Positions 27,138 to 36,380 of a stretch of 64,000 nt of DNA are shown here, in pieces. This stretch comes from Segnochrobactrum spirostomi (GTDB lineage: Bacteria; Pseudomonadota; Alphaproteobacteria; Rhizobiales; Segnochrobactraceae): contig NZ_VWNA01000001.1 of NCBI RefSeq assembly GCF_009600605.1, positions 3,396,501-3,460,500 on the forward strand. The letters are read 5' to 3'. Each line of letters starts with the position of its first letter. Positions within the stretch are counted from its first letter, which is position 1. A program made the position numbers and the translations under genes. A model generated the notes under the pieces. That model searched no databases. It had not been told where the DNA came from and saw only the letters and a program-made list of their open reading frames with translations.

Positions 27138-28859
27138 TCAGCTCTGCAGAATGGTGAAGCGGTCGACGTCGACGAGGCCGAAATCACCGATCTTGAGGTG
27201 GGGGATCACGAGGAGCGGCAGGAACGCGACCTGGAGGAAGGGCTCGGCCAGGGTGCAGCCCAGCGCCTTCGCCGCGGCGCGCAGCGGCAGCAATTCCTCC
27301 GTCACCGTCTCGAACGAGGAGAGGCTCATGAGGCCGGCCACCGGCAAGGCGATCTCGGCGGTGACGCGGCCGTCCTCGACGACGACGAAGCCGCCACGGA
27401 TCTCGCCGAGCCGGTTCACGGCGCGCGCCATATCCGCTTCGTCGGCACCGATCACCGTGATGTTGTGGCTGTCGTGGCCGACCGAGGAGGCGATGGCGCC
27501 GCGCTTGAGGCCGAAGCCCTTCACGAAGCCCCGGCCGATATTGCCGTTCACCCCGTGCCGTTCGACGACCGCGACCTTCACGACGTCCTGGTCGAGGTCG
27601 ATGCGCCGCTCGCCGTCGGCGTAGGGCAGGGTCAGGGTCAGGTGGTCGGTGATGATCTTGCCGGGGATGATGCCGATCACCGGCCCCTCGGCGCGGCTCG
27701 CCGGGGTGCGGAAATCCGTGGCGCTGACCGTCGGCGCGCGCATCGAATCGAGCCCCACCGGGGCCACACTCGGCCGTGCGGCGAAGAGGTCCGGCCCGAC
27801 CAGCCGGCCGGCCGCGACGACGTCCGACACGGCACAGCCGTCGAGGTCATCGAGGAGGACGATGTCGGCCCGCCGCCCGGGCGCGACGAGGCCGCGGTCG
27901 GTCAGGCCGAAGGCGGTCGCCGCGCTCGTCGAGGCGGCGCGGTAGGCGGCGAGTGCCGGCACGCCTGAGGCGATCGCCGTGCGGATCATGAAATCGAGAT
28001 GGCCTTCGTGGGCGATCTCGAGCGGATTGCGGTCGTCGGTGCAGAAGGCCAGGAAGGGCGAGGTCGCGACATTGAGGATCGGGGCGAGCGCCTTGAGATC
28101 CTTGCAGACTGAGCCCTCGCGGATGAGCACGTGCATGCCCTTGCGGATCTTCTCGAGCGCCTCTTCGGCGCCGGTCGATTCGTGGTCATTGGCGATGCCG
28201 GCGGCGATGTAGCCGTTGAGGTCGAGGCCGCGGACGAGGGGCGCATGGCCGTCACGGGTGCGGTCGGAGAAGGCGGCGAGCTTCTCCATCATGTCCGGGT
28301 CCTTGGCGAGGACGCCGGGAAAGTTCATCACCTCGGCGAGATCGAGCACCTTGGGGTGATCGGCGAGGCCGAGGAGATCGGCGGCCGACAGCCGCGCGCC
28401 TGCCGTCTCCATGTGGGTCGCGGGCACGCAGGAGGGCAGGTTGACGCGCAGGTCCATCGCGGTCGCGAGCGCGCACGCGAGAAAATAATGCAGCCCCTCG
28501 AGGCCGAGCACGTTGGCGATCTCGTGGGGATCGCACAGCGCCGTGGTGACGCCGTGGGGGAGCACGCAGCGGTCGAATTCGAGCGGGGTGACGAGCGAGG
28601 ATTCGACGTGGAGATGGGTGTCGATGAAGCCCGGCACCGCGATCCGGCCGCGACCCTCGATGACCCGGCGGCCCTCGTAGCGGCCGTAGGTGCCGACGAT
28701 GGTGTCGCCGGTAATCGCGATATCGGTCTCGAACATCAGGCCGGTGACGAGGTCGAACAGCCGGACATCCCGGATCACGAGGTCCGCGGGAACCAGGCCG
28801 CGCCCCTGATCGATGCGCCGTTCGATCTCCGCCCGTTCCGTTGTCCGCCGTCCGCCCAC
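27138..28859 (-). CDS. ade: Adenine deaminase
   Basis: Manganese/iron-dependent amidohydrolase that deaminates adenine to hypoxanthine in purine salvage and nitrogen use. The 573-aa length and domain order are normal. The metal centre is seen in [13 protein letters not shown] (His82, His84) and [15 protein letters not shown]; further ligands are in the [18 protein letters not shown] and [17 protein letters not shown] segments. The C-terminal half has [16 protein letters not shown] typical of bacterial Ade rather than eukaryotic-type adenosine deaminase-like enzymes. The GTG at 28859 is the first in-frame start; an internal later start would remove the N-terminal strand. It is a lone minus-strand gene. 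Confidence 0.94.
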   Translation of the reverse strand: MGGRRTTERAEIERRIDQGRGLVPADLVIRDVRLFDLVTGLMFETDIAITGDTIVGTYGRYEGRRVIEGRGRIAVPGFIDTHLHVESSLVTPLEFDRCVLPHGVTTALCDPHEIANVLGLEGLHYFLACALATAMDLRVNLPSCVPATHMETAGARLSAADLLGLADHPKVLDLAEVMNFPGVLAKDPDMMEKLAAFSDRTRDGHAPLVRGLDLNGYIAAGIANDHESTGAEEALEKIRKGMHVLIREGSVCKDLKALAPILNVATSPFLAFCTDDRNPLEIAHEGHLDFMIRTAIASGVPALAAYRAASTSAATAFGLTDRGLVAPGRRADIVLLDDLDGCAVSDVVAAGRLVGPDLFAARPSVAPVGLDSMRAPTVSATDFRTPASRAEGPVIGIIPGKIITDHLTLTLPYADGERRIDLDQDVVKVAVVERHGVNGNIGRGFVKGFGLKRGAIASSVGHDSHNITVIGADEADMARAVNRLGEIRGGFVVVEDGRVTAEIALPVAGLMSLSSFETVTEELLPLRAAAKALGCTLAEPFLQVAFLPLLVIPHLKIGDFGLVDVDRFTILQS

Positions 28860-28935
28860 GCTCTGCCCTCCGCGATCGATGATCCCGCCATCATCCCACG
28901 CCGCCCGCCCGAACGCGAGGCCGCGGGCTGGATCG

Positions 28936-29994
28936 TCAGCGGCGGAAGTTGATGGGAACGCTGATGGTGATGCGGGAAACGCCCATTTCCGGCGGGATGT
29001 CAGGCATCCGGGCGCTGCGGACGGCCTGAAGTGCTGCGGCGTCGAAGGCGCCGGACCCGGTCGAGCGCACGATCGCCGCGGCTACGACCGCGCCGCCCTG
29101 GGCGAGGGTGAAGCGCACCGTCGCGAGCCCGCCGCCACTCGCGCCCACCGGCCATTGCTTGCGCCGCTCGATGGCGGCGCGCACCCGCGATCCGAAATCG
29201 CGGGCCGCCGCGGCGGACGCGGCGCGGGTCCCGGTCTCCGCCTCGCCGACGGAGGCGCGGCTCGTCGCGGAGGCGCTGCCCTCGACATTACGGGTCGAGG
29301 CCCGGCCGACCTTGGTTTCCCGCAGCGCTCGGCGGGTCGTCCGCGTCGCCGTCTTCGTCGGCTCGGGCTCGACCGGCTTGGCCTCCACCGTCTCCGGCGG
29401 GACGGGCTTCTCGACCGGCGCGGGCACGGCGGCGACCTCCGCCACCGCCGCCGCCTCGGCGGCGGGATCGACGGCCTCCGTCTCGGCGACCGCGGTTTCG
29501 GTCGGCACGGCTTCGGCCGTCGCATCGGGAGGCGTCTCCGGCGCGTCGGTCGCGAGGGGGACGGCGGCCACGGCGTCCGGCGTCACGGCTTCCGCTTCAA
29601 CCGGCTTCGCCTCTGCCGTTTCGGTCGGGGTCGCGGTCAGCGTTTCGGTCGGGCCGATGCTCTCGATCGATTGGGCGGCTTCGCTCGCCGCGGCTTCCTC
29701 GAGAGCAATGGGAGAGAGGTCCATTTCGATCGCGGGGAGGGCGTCGCCGGCGGTGGGCGGCGCCGACCGTTCGGCGGTCGCCCACCAATAGAGCGCGCCA
29801 TGGATGGCGAGCACGGCCGCGGCGGCGAGACACCACCCCGTGCGCAGAGGATGACGGCGCACGGCGGCGAGGGTCGCGAAATCGAGCGGGGCGAAATCGG
29901 CGGACGGAGCGGGTTCGGGGCCGTGCGCGGTGGCCTGCCCGCGGTGTCCGGACGGATGGATCAGGGCGGTGGCTGAGGACATCGCGCGATTCAC
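28936..29994 (-). CDS. tonB: Energy transducer TonB
   Basis: TonB links the ExbB-ExbD proton motor to outer-membrane receptors for siderophores, haem or cobalamin. The 352-aa protein has a cytoplasmic N-tail, one membrane anchor at about 53-72 ([19 protein letters not shown]), a long Pro/Glu/Ala-rich periplasmic spacer (about 75-255, EPKP-like units such as EAKPVEAEA and VEPEPTKT), and the C-terminal TonB domain from about 262 ([37 protein letters not shown]). GTG 29994 lies 7 bp after the exbD stop; ATG 29982 is an alternative. It is the last gene of the exbB-exbD-tonB operon. Confidence 0.93.
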   Translation of the reverse strand: MNRAMSSATALIHPSGHRGQATAHGPEPAPSADFAPLDFATLAAVRRHPLRTGWCLAAAAVLAIHGALYWWATAERSAPPTAGDALPAIEMDLSPIALEEAAASEAAQSIESIGPTETLTATPTETAEAKPVEAEAVTPDAVAAVPLATDAPETPPDATAEAVPTETAVAETEAVDPAAEAAAVAEVAAVPAPVEKPVPPETVEAKPVEPEPTKTATRTTRRALRETKVGRASTRNVEGSASATSRASVGEAETGTRAASAAAARDFGSRVRAAIERRKQWPVGASGGGLATVRFTLAQGGAVVAAAIVRSTGSGAFDAAALQAVRSARMPDIPPEMGVSRITISVPINFRR

Positions 29995-30001
29995 CCTGCT
30001 C

Positions 30002-30427
30002 TCATGGCCCCGGCGGTACGGCTTCGATGCCGACGAGGGCGATCTTCAGGTAGCCGGCCGCACGCAGGCCGTTCATCGCCGCCATCAGATCGCCGTAGGG
30101 CAGCGCCTTGTCGCCGCGCAGGAAGATGCGGGTGGACTTGTCCCCGCCCGTCAGGCCGTCGAGCGCCGCCGGCAGTGTCTCCGGGGAGATCGTGTCGTTG
30201 CCGAGCACGACCGAGCGATCCGCCTTCACCGAGACGAACACCGGCTTGTCCGGCCGTGGTTGCGGCGGGGCGGTGGAGGAGGGCAGGTCCACCGGCACGT
30301 CGACCGTCGAAAGCGGCGCCGTCACCATGAAGATGATGAGGAGGACGAGCATCACGTCGATGAAAGGCGTGACGTTGATGTCGTGGTTCTCGGCGAGATC
30401 GTCGCCGTCATCGAGCCGCGCCGCCAT
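30002..30427 (-). CDS. exbD: Biopolymer transport protein ExbD
   Basis: Proton-channel partner of ExbB and TonB in the inner membrane. The 141-aa protein has a short cytoplasmic N-terminus, one transmembrane helix (about 20-37) with the essential membrane Asp24 in INVTPFIDVMLVLLIIFMV, and a periplasmic domain that ends in a peptide-binding fold (FLRGDKALPYGDLMAAMNGLRAAGYLKIALVG). It starts 5 bp downstream of exbB and 7 bp upstream of tonB, a tight operon that suggests translational coupling and fixed stoichiometry. Confidence 0.95.
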   Translation of the reverse strand: MAARLDDGDDLAENHDINVTPFIDVMLVLLIIFMVTAPLSTVDVPVDLPSSTAPPQPRPDKPVFVSVKADRSVVLGNDTISPETLPAALDGLTGGDKSTRIFLRGDKALPYGDLMAAMNGLRAAGYLKIALVGIEAVPPGP

Positions 30428-30432
30428 CGCCC

Positions 30433-31263
30433 TCACTCCGCCGCCGGTGTGAGCCGCAGGCCGCGCTCGGTCGCCGCCCGATGATGCGCGCGGTCGAGAT
30501 CGCGGCTGAGGAGCCGGCCGATCGCTGCGCCGGCGTCCGCCAGCATCGCCTTGTAGCCGCCGATGCCGCGGGCGAAGTGGTTGTAGACGACGACGGCCGG
30601 GATCGCCGCGACGAGGCCGATCGCGGTCGCGAACAGCGCCTCCGCGATGCCCGGTGCGACGACGGAGAGGTTCGTCGTCTGGGTCCGGCTGATGCTGATG
30701 AAGGCGTTCATGATGCCCCACACCGTGCCGAACAGGCCGATGAAGGGGGCCGTGGAGCCGATCGAGGCGAGGACGCCGGTTCCGACATTGATGCGCCGCG
30801 CCTCGGCGGCTTCGAGCCGGGCGAGGGCGCTGTCGACGCGCTCCTTGATGCCCGACGCCGGCAGGCTCGCCGACAGCCGCCGCTCGGTGAGCGCGGCCTC
30901 GGCGAGCAGGCCGACCGGGCCGCGATGGGCCAGGGCCGCGGCGCCCTCCTCGAGCGAAGGGGCGGTGGCGAGCAGGCGCAGCGCGCGGCGGACGCGGGCC
31001 TTGGCGCGGGCGAGTTCGACGGATTTGAAGAGCAGGATCGTCCAGGTCAGCAGCGAGGCGAGGATCAGGATTCCCATCACGCCCTTGACGACGATATCGG
31101 CGGTCATGAACAGCCCGATCGGGGACAGATCGTGCGGCACCGAGAGCATCGGCAGGCTGCCGGCGTGCGACAGCGCGTCCGGCGGAGCGCCGAGCGGAGC
31201 CGCCGGCGGCGCGGCGAACGAGGCGCCGGCAGCGGGGGCCGGGGTGGTCGGTTCCATATCCAT
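30433..31263 (-). CDS. exbB: Biopolymer transport protein ExbB (TonB-system)
   Basis: MotA/TolQ/ExbB-family proton-channel subunit in the inner membrane. The 276-aa protein has an Ala/Pro-rich N-terminal extension, then three hydrophobic segments at about 55-80, about 165-190 and about 205-235. The MotA/ExbB core motif is clear in [19 protein letters not shown] (about 168-187), followed by [28 protein letters not shown]. Rhizobial ExbB proteins carry a similar periplasmic N-terminal extension. It is the middle gene between the small secreted protein and exbD, all on the minus strand. Confidence 0.95.
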   Translation of the reverse strand: MDMEPTTPAPAAGASFAAPPAAPLGAPPDALSHAGSLPMLSVPHDLSPIGLFMTADIVVKGVMGILILASLLTWTILLFKSVELARAKARVRRALRLLATAPSLEEGAAALAHRGPVGLLAEAALTERRLSASLPASGIKERVDSALARLEAAEARRINVGTGVLASIGSTAPFIGLFGTVWGIMNAFISISRTQTTNLSVVAPGIAEALFATAIGLVAAIPAVVVYNHFARGIGGYKAMLADAGAAIGRLLSRDLDRAHHRAATERGLRLTPAAE

Positions 31264-31308
31264 CTCCGTCCGAGGCGAGGCCTCGTTCCGAGCAACAGGC
31301 GATCCGCG

Positions 31309-31803
31309 TCAGCGGACGAACGGCACCTCGGGGGCGCGCGAGGCGGTCTGAACCCGGTCGAGGCAGATGCCCGCGGGAGCCTGCGCCGCCTCGTCGCAGG
31401 TCATCACGTCGTTGAGCAGCACCTTGCCGACCCGGTCGCAGGGGACGCCGGCGAGGTCGAAGAGCTTCACGATCGTCTTGGAGGCGGCGATCGGTGCGGT
31501 CTCGACGGCGAGCCGCTTCTCGACGACGCCGTCGCGTCCCATCACGAACAGATCGAGCTTCAGCGTCTTGATCGCCGGCCCCTTGGCATTCTCGATCAGG
31601 AAATAGACCCGGCAGCCGTTCGGCTGAGCCTCGAGCTTGTTGAGTTCGATCCGCACCGGCGCCGTCTGCGCTTCGGTGGCAAGGGCGGAGTCTGGCGCGA
31701 GCGCGGCCGTCGCGATCCACCATGCGGAGGCGAGCAGGGTCGCGCCGTGGCGCATCGGACGATGCTGAGGGTGGCGGTGGTCCCGCGGCTCTTTTCTGCG
31801 CAT
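31309..31803 (-). CDS. Small exported protein preceding exbB
   Basis: A 164-aa protein with a basic start, a hydrophobic signal-like segment (about 20-42, TLLASAWWIATAALAPDSALA) and a mature domain of about 120 residues with a cysteine pair (GVPCDRVGKVL, NDVMTCDEA, AGICLDRV). Such genes are found upstream of exbBD in Rhizobiales and are often annotated as 'Tat pathway signal' proteins, but no twin-arginine motif is visible here; Sec export is more likely. ATG 31803 follows GGAG at good distance; ATG 31755 is an alternative. It is 45 bp upstream of exbB and shares the operator-containing promoter. Function unknown; a role in TonB-dependent uptake is inferred from position. Confidence 0.75.
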   Translation of the reverse strand: MRRKEPRDHRHPQHRPMRHGATLLASAWWIATAALAPDSALATEAQTAPVRIELNKLEAQPNGCRVYFLIENAKGPAIKTLKLDLFVMGRDGVVEKRLAVETAPIAASKTIVKLFDLAGVPCDRVGKVLLNDVMTCDEAAQAPAGICLDRVQTASRAPEVPFVR

Positions 31804-31949
31804 TCGTCAAGACTCCGTCCCGAAAGCGGCCGCTGCGTCTGGCTGGCCCGCTGTGCGGCCCGACCGGCCGCCGTGCCTGCGTCGCCGAGTGGCGGCCGTA
31901 GCCGCAAAGGCTTTCGTTCAGGCGTTTTCCGCCCGCGACGCATTCGCAA

Positions 31950-31976
31950 ACTGTAATCGCTGCGAGCGATTGTCAA
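31950..31976 (-). promoter_or_regulatory. Promoter with palindromic operator for the exbB-exbD-tonB operon
   Basis: On the minus strand a consensus -35 TTGACA (31976-31971) and a -10-like TACAGT (31955-31950) are 15 bp apart, and the spacer is filled by the perfect palindrome AATCGCT-GCG-AGCGATT (31955-31971). A protein bound there would block RNA polymerase, as expected for an iron- or haem-responsive repressor; the palindrome is not a motif I can assign to Fur, RirA or Irr. Confidence 0.6.
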
Positions 31977-32014
31977 GAACGGGCGAAATGTGAACTGTTG
32001 AACTGGATTTTAAG

Positions 32015-32030
32015 TATAGAAATTCTAGAA
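32015..32030. promoter_or_regulatory. A+T-rich inverted repeat (ICE-like) in 478-bp intergenic region
   Basis: TAGAA-A-TTCTA at 32017-32027, overlapped by TTCTAGAA, sits in a low-G+C stretch between the divergent tonB operon and DUF882 gene. It recalls the Irr iron-control element (TTTAGAA-N3-TTCTAAA) but the arm spacing is shorter. Apart from this and the operator above, the 31804-32281 gap holds no gene I can support. Confidence 0.3.
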
Positions 32031-32281
32031 AGGAACACCCACATCAGGCTGGATAAGTTCCAATCTGTGGTGACGACTTTGTACCTGTTCCAGAACGTCA
32101 TGCCCGAAGGGCGGTGCTGCCGGGTTTCGCAAGGGGCTTCAAAAGAGCCTCGCGGGATGCATAATCGCAACGCTTTCCAACAACCCTTCGGTACGGTAAA
32201 CGCTCTTTAAAGGGTTCCGGTGTATCGAGCGGTGACGGGGCTTGCGGCGCGTCGGCGTCGCCCGGGAGACGGTACAGCTAA

Positions 32282-34171
32282 GTGAACCAGATAACGCGAC
32301 AGATCGTGAGGCTCGCCAAAAGCCGCAAGGCGGCGGTGGCCATGCTCTCTGCGCTGGCCTTCTCGGGGCTGGCGGCGACTGCCGGGGCGGCCAAGGCCGA
32401 GACCCGGACCCTGCGGCTTTATTTCGTCCACACCGGCGAGTCCGCGACCATCACCTTCAAGCGCGACGGCAAGTTCATTCCCGCCGGCCTGCGCCAGCTC
32501 AACCAGTTCCTGCGCGATTGGCGCCGCAACGAGTCCACTCGCATGGACCCGGCGCTGTTCGACCTGATCTGGGAGATGTACCAGAAGACCGGCTCCCGCG
32601 AAGTCATCCACGTGGTTTCGGCCTATCGCTCGCCGGCGACGAACAACATGCTGCGCAGCCGCACCCGCGGCGTCGCGAAGAACAGCATGCACACCTACGG
32701 CAAGGCGATGGACTTCTTCCTCCCGGACGTGCCGTTGGCGCGCATCCGCGAGACTGGTCTTCACCTGCAGATGGGCGGCGTCGGCTTCTATCCGACCTCG
32801 GGCCAGCCCTTCGTTCACATGGATACGGGTCCCGTGCGCTATTGGCCGCGCATGACCTATGACCAGCTCGCCCGGGTCTTCCCCGACGGCAAGTCGATGT
32901 ATCTGCCCTCCAACGGCAAGCCGCTGCCGGGCTATGAGCAGGCGGCGGCCGAGTACAAGGTCCGCAAGGAGGCCGAGTTGCGTTCGGTCGCCTCGATCTC
33001 CGGCGGCGGTGGCGGCGGCAATAATGGTGGTGGCTTGTTTGCCTTCCTCGGCAACGCCTCCTCCGCCGCGCGCTCGGCCGGCGGCGACGACAGCGGCATC
33101 GTCCGCCCGGCGCCGGGCAAGGGCAAGACGCTCCTCGCTGCAATCTTCGGCGGGGCCGACGAGGAAGAAGACGGCGCGAACACGAGTGACGAGGGCGGCG
33201 GCGCGCCGGCCCCGGTCAAGGCGCCGGCAGCGGCCCCCGCGCCGGCGACGGCCGCCAATTCGCTGCCGGGCGTCAATCTCGAGGCGGCACCTCCGCCGGT
33301 CGGAACCGCCGCGGCGGCCGCGCCGCCCTCGGCGCCCGCCGACGAGGGCAACGGCGCGCTCGACCAGCCGAAGATCGTTCCGGTCGTGGCGCCGCCCAAG
33401 CCCGCTTCGCTTCCGTTCGCCACCTCGCCCGAGCCGGTCGGCACCGGCACCGGCGCGGCCGTCGCCGTGGCGACGCCGCCGCAGAAGCCGGCTGAAGCCC
33501 AGGCCGACACCGCGACCGACGTCGCGAGCGCCGATACGTCCGATGATCCCGCGCCGGCTCCGGTCGCCGCCAACGTGCCCCTGCCGCTCGCCGCGCCCCG
33601 CGCCGAGGAGGCGCCCGAGCCGACCGCTGTCGCCTTCAACTCGGACGAGATGCCGCGCGCCAAGCCCGCGGTCTCGTTCGACCCGGTCATCGCGAGCGCC
33701 GACACCGGCGATGCGCCGCCGCCGCCCGCGCTCGGCTATGCCGGCGGCGCCGACCCGACGCTCGCCTCGGGCTATGGCGGCGATGTGCTCGCCGAGACCG
33801 CGCGCTCGATGTTGCGTCGCGGCCAGAACGGCAGCCATTCCGGCATGACGGCACTGCCGGCGAGCCGCCCGGCCTTCCCGCCGGAGGACATGCCCGTCGC
33901 CGTGCTCTCGCCGAACGATCCGTTCGTCGGCTTCGGCGGCGCCGCCGGCCTGCCGGACCGTCAGGACCCCAAGGTGCTGGCGAACGACCAGACCGTACGT
34001 TCCGCCTCCTTCGCGCCGATGAGCGCGCCGGATCGGGATTCGATGCCGCAGCTCCTCTCCGCCGAGCCGAGCTCGGGTGTGACGAGCTTCTCGACGGCGA
34101 ACGTGACATCGCCCGACATCGATCACTTCTCCGGGTCGTCGAACCCGCCGATGACGGCGTCGCTTCCGTAA
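32282..34171 (+). CDS. DUF882 (YcbK-like) peptidoglycan metallopeptidase with long disordered tail
   Basis: Exported zinc peptidase of the M15/DUF882 group, which trims peptide crosslinks in peptidoglycan. The 629-aa protein (GTG start) has a signal peptide (about 18-40, AAKAE) and a catalytic domain at about 42-200 with zinc ligands in SMHTYGKAMDF (His137, Asp144) and FVHMDTG (His179), plus the SAYRSPATN substrate region. Residues 220-629 are low-complexity Ala/Pro/Asp with no recognised domain, unusually long for this family and probably a periplasmic wall-spanning linker. A strong terminator follows. It is divergent from the tonB operon. Confidence 0.85.
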   Translation: MNQITRQIVRLAKSRKAAVAMLSALAFSGLAATAGAAKAETRTLRLYFVHTGESATITFKRDGKFIPAGLRQLNQFLRDWRRNESTRMDPALFDLIWEMYQKTGSREVIHVVSAYRSPATNNMLRSRTRGVAKNSMHTYGKAMDFFLPDVPLARIRETGLHLQMGGVGFYPTSGQPFVHMDTGPVRYWPRMTYDQLARVFPDGKSMYLPSNGKPLPGYEQAAAEYKVRKEAELRSVASISGGGGGGNNGGGLFAFLGNASSAARSAGGDDSGIVRPAPGKGKTLLAAIFGGADEEEDGANTSDEGGGAPAPVKAPAAAPAPATAANSLPGVNLEAAPPPVGTAAAAAPPSAPADEGNGALDQPKIVPVVAPPKPASLPFATSPEPVGTGTGAAVAVATPPQKPAEAQADTATDVASADTSDDPAPAPVAANVPLPLAAPRAEEAPEPTAVAFNSDEMPRAKPAVSFDPVIASADTGDAPPPPALGYAGGADPTLASGYGGDVLAETARSMLRRGQNGSHSGMTALPASRPAFPPEDMPVAVLSPNDPFVGFGGAAGLPDRQDPKVLANDQTVRSASFAPMSAPDRDSMPQLLSAEPSSGVTSFSTANVTSPDIDHFSGSSNPPMTASLP

Positions 34172-34197
34172 AAATTCGTCCGACATTGCGCCATCTC

Positions 34198-34228
34198 AAC
34201 GCCCGCCGCTCTGGCGGGCGTTTTGTTT
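34198..34228 (+). terminator. Rho-independent terminator after DUF882 gene
   Basis: Stem AACGCCCGCC (34198-34207) and GGCGGGCGTT (34213-34222) with GCTCT loop, then TTTTGTTT. Strong and correctly placed 27 bp after the stop codon. Confidence 0.85.
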
Positions 34229-34433
34229 GGCGGGCCGGGGCGCGGCGAAATCCTCCCCTGCGATCGCGCTCGAAAGCACGCGTCACGGTGGCGCACGGCA
34301 TTTGAACCGATGCGACATGGCGTTGCCGGTCGCCGTCCCGAAGGTTACAACGCCATGAGGGAAGAAAAGGCTTCCGGTCCGTTCCGCGCCCTGCGGCCGA
34401 GGCCGGCTGCCGCAAGTGCCAAGGATGACAAAA

Positions 34434-34607
34434 ATGGCGCACGGAGACGACCACGCCGCGGGCTATTACGAGGCGACGCCGGACCACATGTCGGCGATGG
34501 ATTACGCCGCCCACGAGGCGACGTACCGCCATTTCCTGGGGCTCGCGAAGTGGGGGGTCATTTTCTGCGTCGTCCTCCTCGCTCTCATGGGCTTCTTTCT
34601 GACCTGA
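34434..34607 (+). CDS. aa3-type cytochrome c oxidase subunit IV
   Basis: Tiny (57 aa) single-helix inner-membrane subunit of the alphaproteobacterial aa3 cytochrome c oxidase. It begins MAHGDDHAAGYYEATPDHMS, has the conserved MDYAAHEATYRHFLGLAKWG segment and one transmembrane helix (about 37-56, VIFCVVLLALMGFFLT). AAGGA precedes ATG 34434 by 9 nt; ATG 34425 is a possible in-frame alternative. It lies just upstream of the pntAA-pntAB-pntB genes, the usual position in rhizobia, far from the other oxidase genes, which are not in this window. Confidence 0.88.
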   Translation: MAHGDDHAAGYYEATPDHMSAMDYAAHEATYRHFLGLAKWGVIFCVVLLALMGFFLT

Positions 34608-34745
34608 CACCGCCGTCCGTGCGGACGTCCACGCGCGTGGCGCGCCCCTTGCGCCGCGCCCCTTTGTTGCGGCCTGGCGCAGGCATTCTCTTGCGCAAGT
34701 ATCCTTGGGTGCGGGGCTGCCGGCTCCGCCGAGCGGAGTTGATCA

Positions 34746-35879
34746 ATGAGGATCGCTGTTCCTCGTGAAGTGGTCGAGGCGGAACCGCGGGTCGCGGCGA
34801 CGCCCGACACGGTGAAGCGTTTCACCGCTCTCGGCGCCACCATGGTGATCGAGACCGGTGCCGGCGTCGCCTCCGGTATCCCCGACGGCGACTACGAGGC
34901 GGTTGGTGCGGTGATCGCCCCCGATGCCGCAGCGGCCTATGCCGACGCCGACGTCGTGCTCAAGGTGCGGCGCCCGAGCGCCGCCGAGATCCCGCTCCTC
35001 AAGCGTGGCGCGACCGTGGTGGCGATCCTCGATCCCTACGGCCAGACCGAGGCGCTCAAGGCGCTCGCGGAGGCGGGGCTCAATACCTTCGCCATGGAGC
35101 TGATGCCGCGCATCACCCGCGCCCAGGTGATGGACGTGCTGTCCTCCCAGGCGAACCTCGCCGGCTACCGCGCCGTCATCGACGCCGCCGCGGAATATGA
35201 TCGCGTCCTGCCGATGATGATGACGGCTGCCGGGACCGTTCCGGCCGCTCGCGCCTTTGTGATGGGCGCCGGCGTCGCCGGCCTCCAGGCGATCGCGACC
35301 GCCCGCCGCCTCGGCGCCGTGGTGACCGCGACCGACGTGCGCCCGGCCGCCAAGGAGCAGGTCGAGTCCCTGGGCGCAAAGTTCGTCGCCGTCGAGGACG
35401 AGGAGTTCAAGCAGGCCGAGACCGCGGCCGGCTATGCCAAGCCGATGTCGGCCGAATATCAGGCGAAGCAGGCGGCTTTGGTCGCCGAGCACATCAAGAA
35501 GCAGGACATCGTCATCACCACCGCGCTGATCCCCGGGCGTCCCGCGCCGCGGCTCGTCAGCGCTGAGATGCTCGCGTCGATGAAGCCGGGCTCGGTCGTC
35601 GTCGATCTCGCGGTCGAGCGCGGCGGCAACGTCGAGGGTTCGGTCGCCGGCGGCGTCACCAAGATCGGCGCGGTGAAGGTCATCGGCTACGCCAACGTTC
35701 CGGGCCGCGTCGCCGCCTCGGCCTCGCAGCTCTACGCCAAGAACCTCTACGCCTTCGTCGAGACGCTGATCGACAAGGCGCAGAAGGCGCTCGCGATCAA
35801 TTGGGACGACGAACTCGTCAAGGCCACCCTCATCACCCGCGACGGCGCGGTGGTGCACCCGGCCTTCCAGGCGGCCTGA
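34746..35879 (+). CDS. pntAA: NAD(P) transhydrogenase subunit alpha 1 (domain I)
   Basis: Soluble NAD(H)-binding subunit of the proton-translocating transhydrogenase, which couples hydride transfer between NADH and NADP+ to proton influx. The 377-aa length is normal for the split alphaproteobacterial form. Markers are [37 protein letters not shown], the nucleotide-binding [20 protein letters not shown] and the [13 protein letters not shown] loop. It is the first of the three pnt genes, with 14 bp to pntAB, and follows a 138-bp gap after the oxidase subunit IV gene. Confidence 0.95.
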   Translation: MRIAVPREVVEAEPRVAATPDTVKRFTALGATMVIETGAGVASGIPDGDYEAVGAVIAPDAAAAYADADVVLKVRRPSAAEIPLLKRGATVVAILDPYGQTEALKALAEAGLNTFAMELMPRITRAQVMDVLSSQANLAGYRAVIDAAAEYDRVLPMMMTAAGTVPAARAFVMGAGVAGLQAIATARRLGAVVTATDVRPAAKEQVESLGAKFVAVEDEEFKQAETAAGYAKPMSAEYQAKQAALVAEHIKKQDIVITTALIPGRPAPRLVSAEMLASMKPGSVVVDLAVERGGNVEGSVAGGVTKIGAVKVIGYANVPGRVAASASQLYAKNLYAFVETLIDKAQKALAINWDDELVKATLITRDGAVVHPAFQAA

Positions 35880-35893
35880 CGGAGGAGATCCAG

Positions 35894-36370
35894 ATGAGTG
35901 ATGCTGCTGATCAGGCGCGCGCGGCGGCGGAAGCCGCACGGGCCGCCGCCGACCAGGCTCGCGCCGCCGCGGATACCGCGCAAGCCTATGCTGACCAGAT
36001 CGCCCACGCCGCCGCTGGCGGCGGCCCCCTCGACACCATCGGCCACGCGGTACACGCGGCGACCGGCGGCGTCGTCGACCCGTTCGTGTTCCGCCTCGCG
36101 ATCTTCGTGCTCGCGATCTTCGTCGGCTACTACGTCGTGTGGTCGGTCACGCCGGCTTTGCACACGCCGCTGATGGCGGTGACGAACGCGATTTCCTCGG
36201 TGATCGTCGTCGGCGCGCTGCTCGCCGTCGGCGTCGATCTCTCGGTCGGCGCGGGAGCCTGGTGGGCGCGCGGCCTCGGCTTCCTCGCCCTCGTCATGGC
36301 CTCCGTGAACATCTTCGGCGGCTTCCTGGTGACGAGCCGCATGCTCGCCATGTACCGCAAGAAGAGTTGA
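35894..36370 (+). CDS. pntAB: NAD(P) transhydrogenase subunit alpha 2
   Basis: Membrane subunit carrying the first part of the proton channel (domain II). ATG 35894 follows GGAGGAGATCC. The 158-aa protein begins with an Ala-rich amphipathic segment (about residues 1-34, [18 protein letters not shown]) not needed by the short rhizobial forms, then three or four transmembrane helices at about 56-150 ([58 protein letters not shown]). It overlaps neither neighbour: 14 bp from pntAA, 10 bp before pntB. Confidence 0.93.
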   Translation: MSDAADQARAAAEAARAAADQARAAADTAQAYADQIAHAAAGGGPLDTIGHAVHAATGGVVDPFVFRLAIFVLAIFVGYYVVWSVTPALHTPLMAVTNAISSVIVVGALLAVGVDLSVGAGAWWARGLGFLALVMASVNIFGGFLVTSRMLAMYRKKS

Positions 36371-36380
36371 GGACGGTCCC

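Noticed and set aside
31998-32210. A 70-codon open frame between the tonB operon and DUF882 gene
   Set aside because: No ribosome-binding site or recognisable sequence; lies in a low-G+C regulatory gap with a TTG start.
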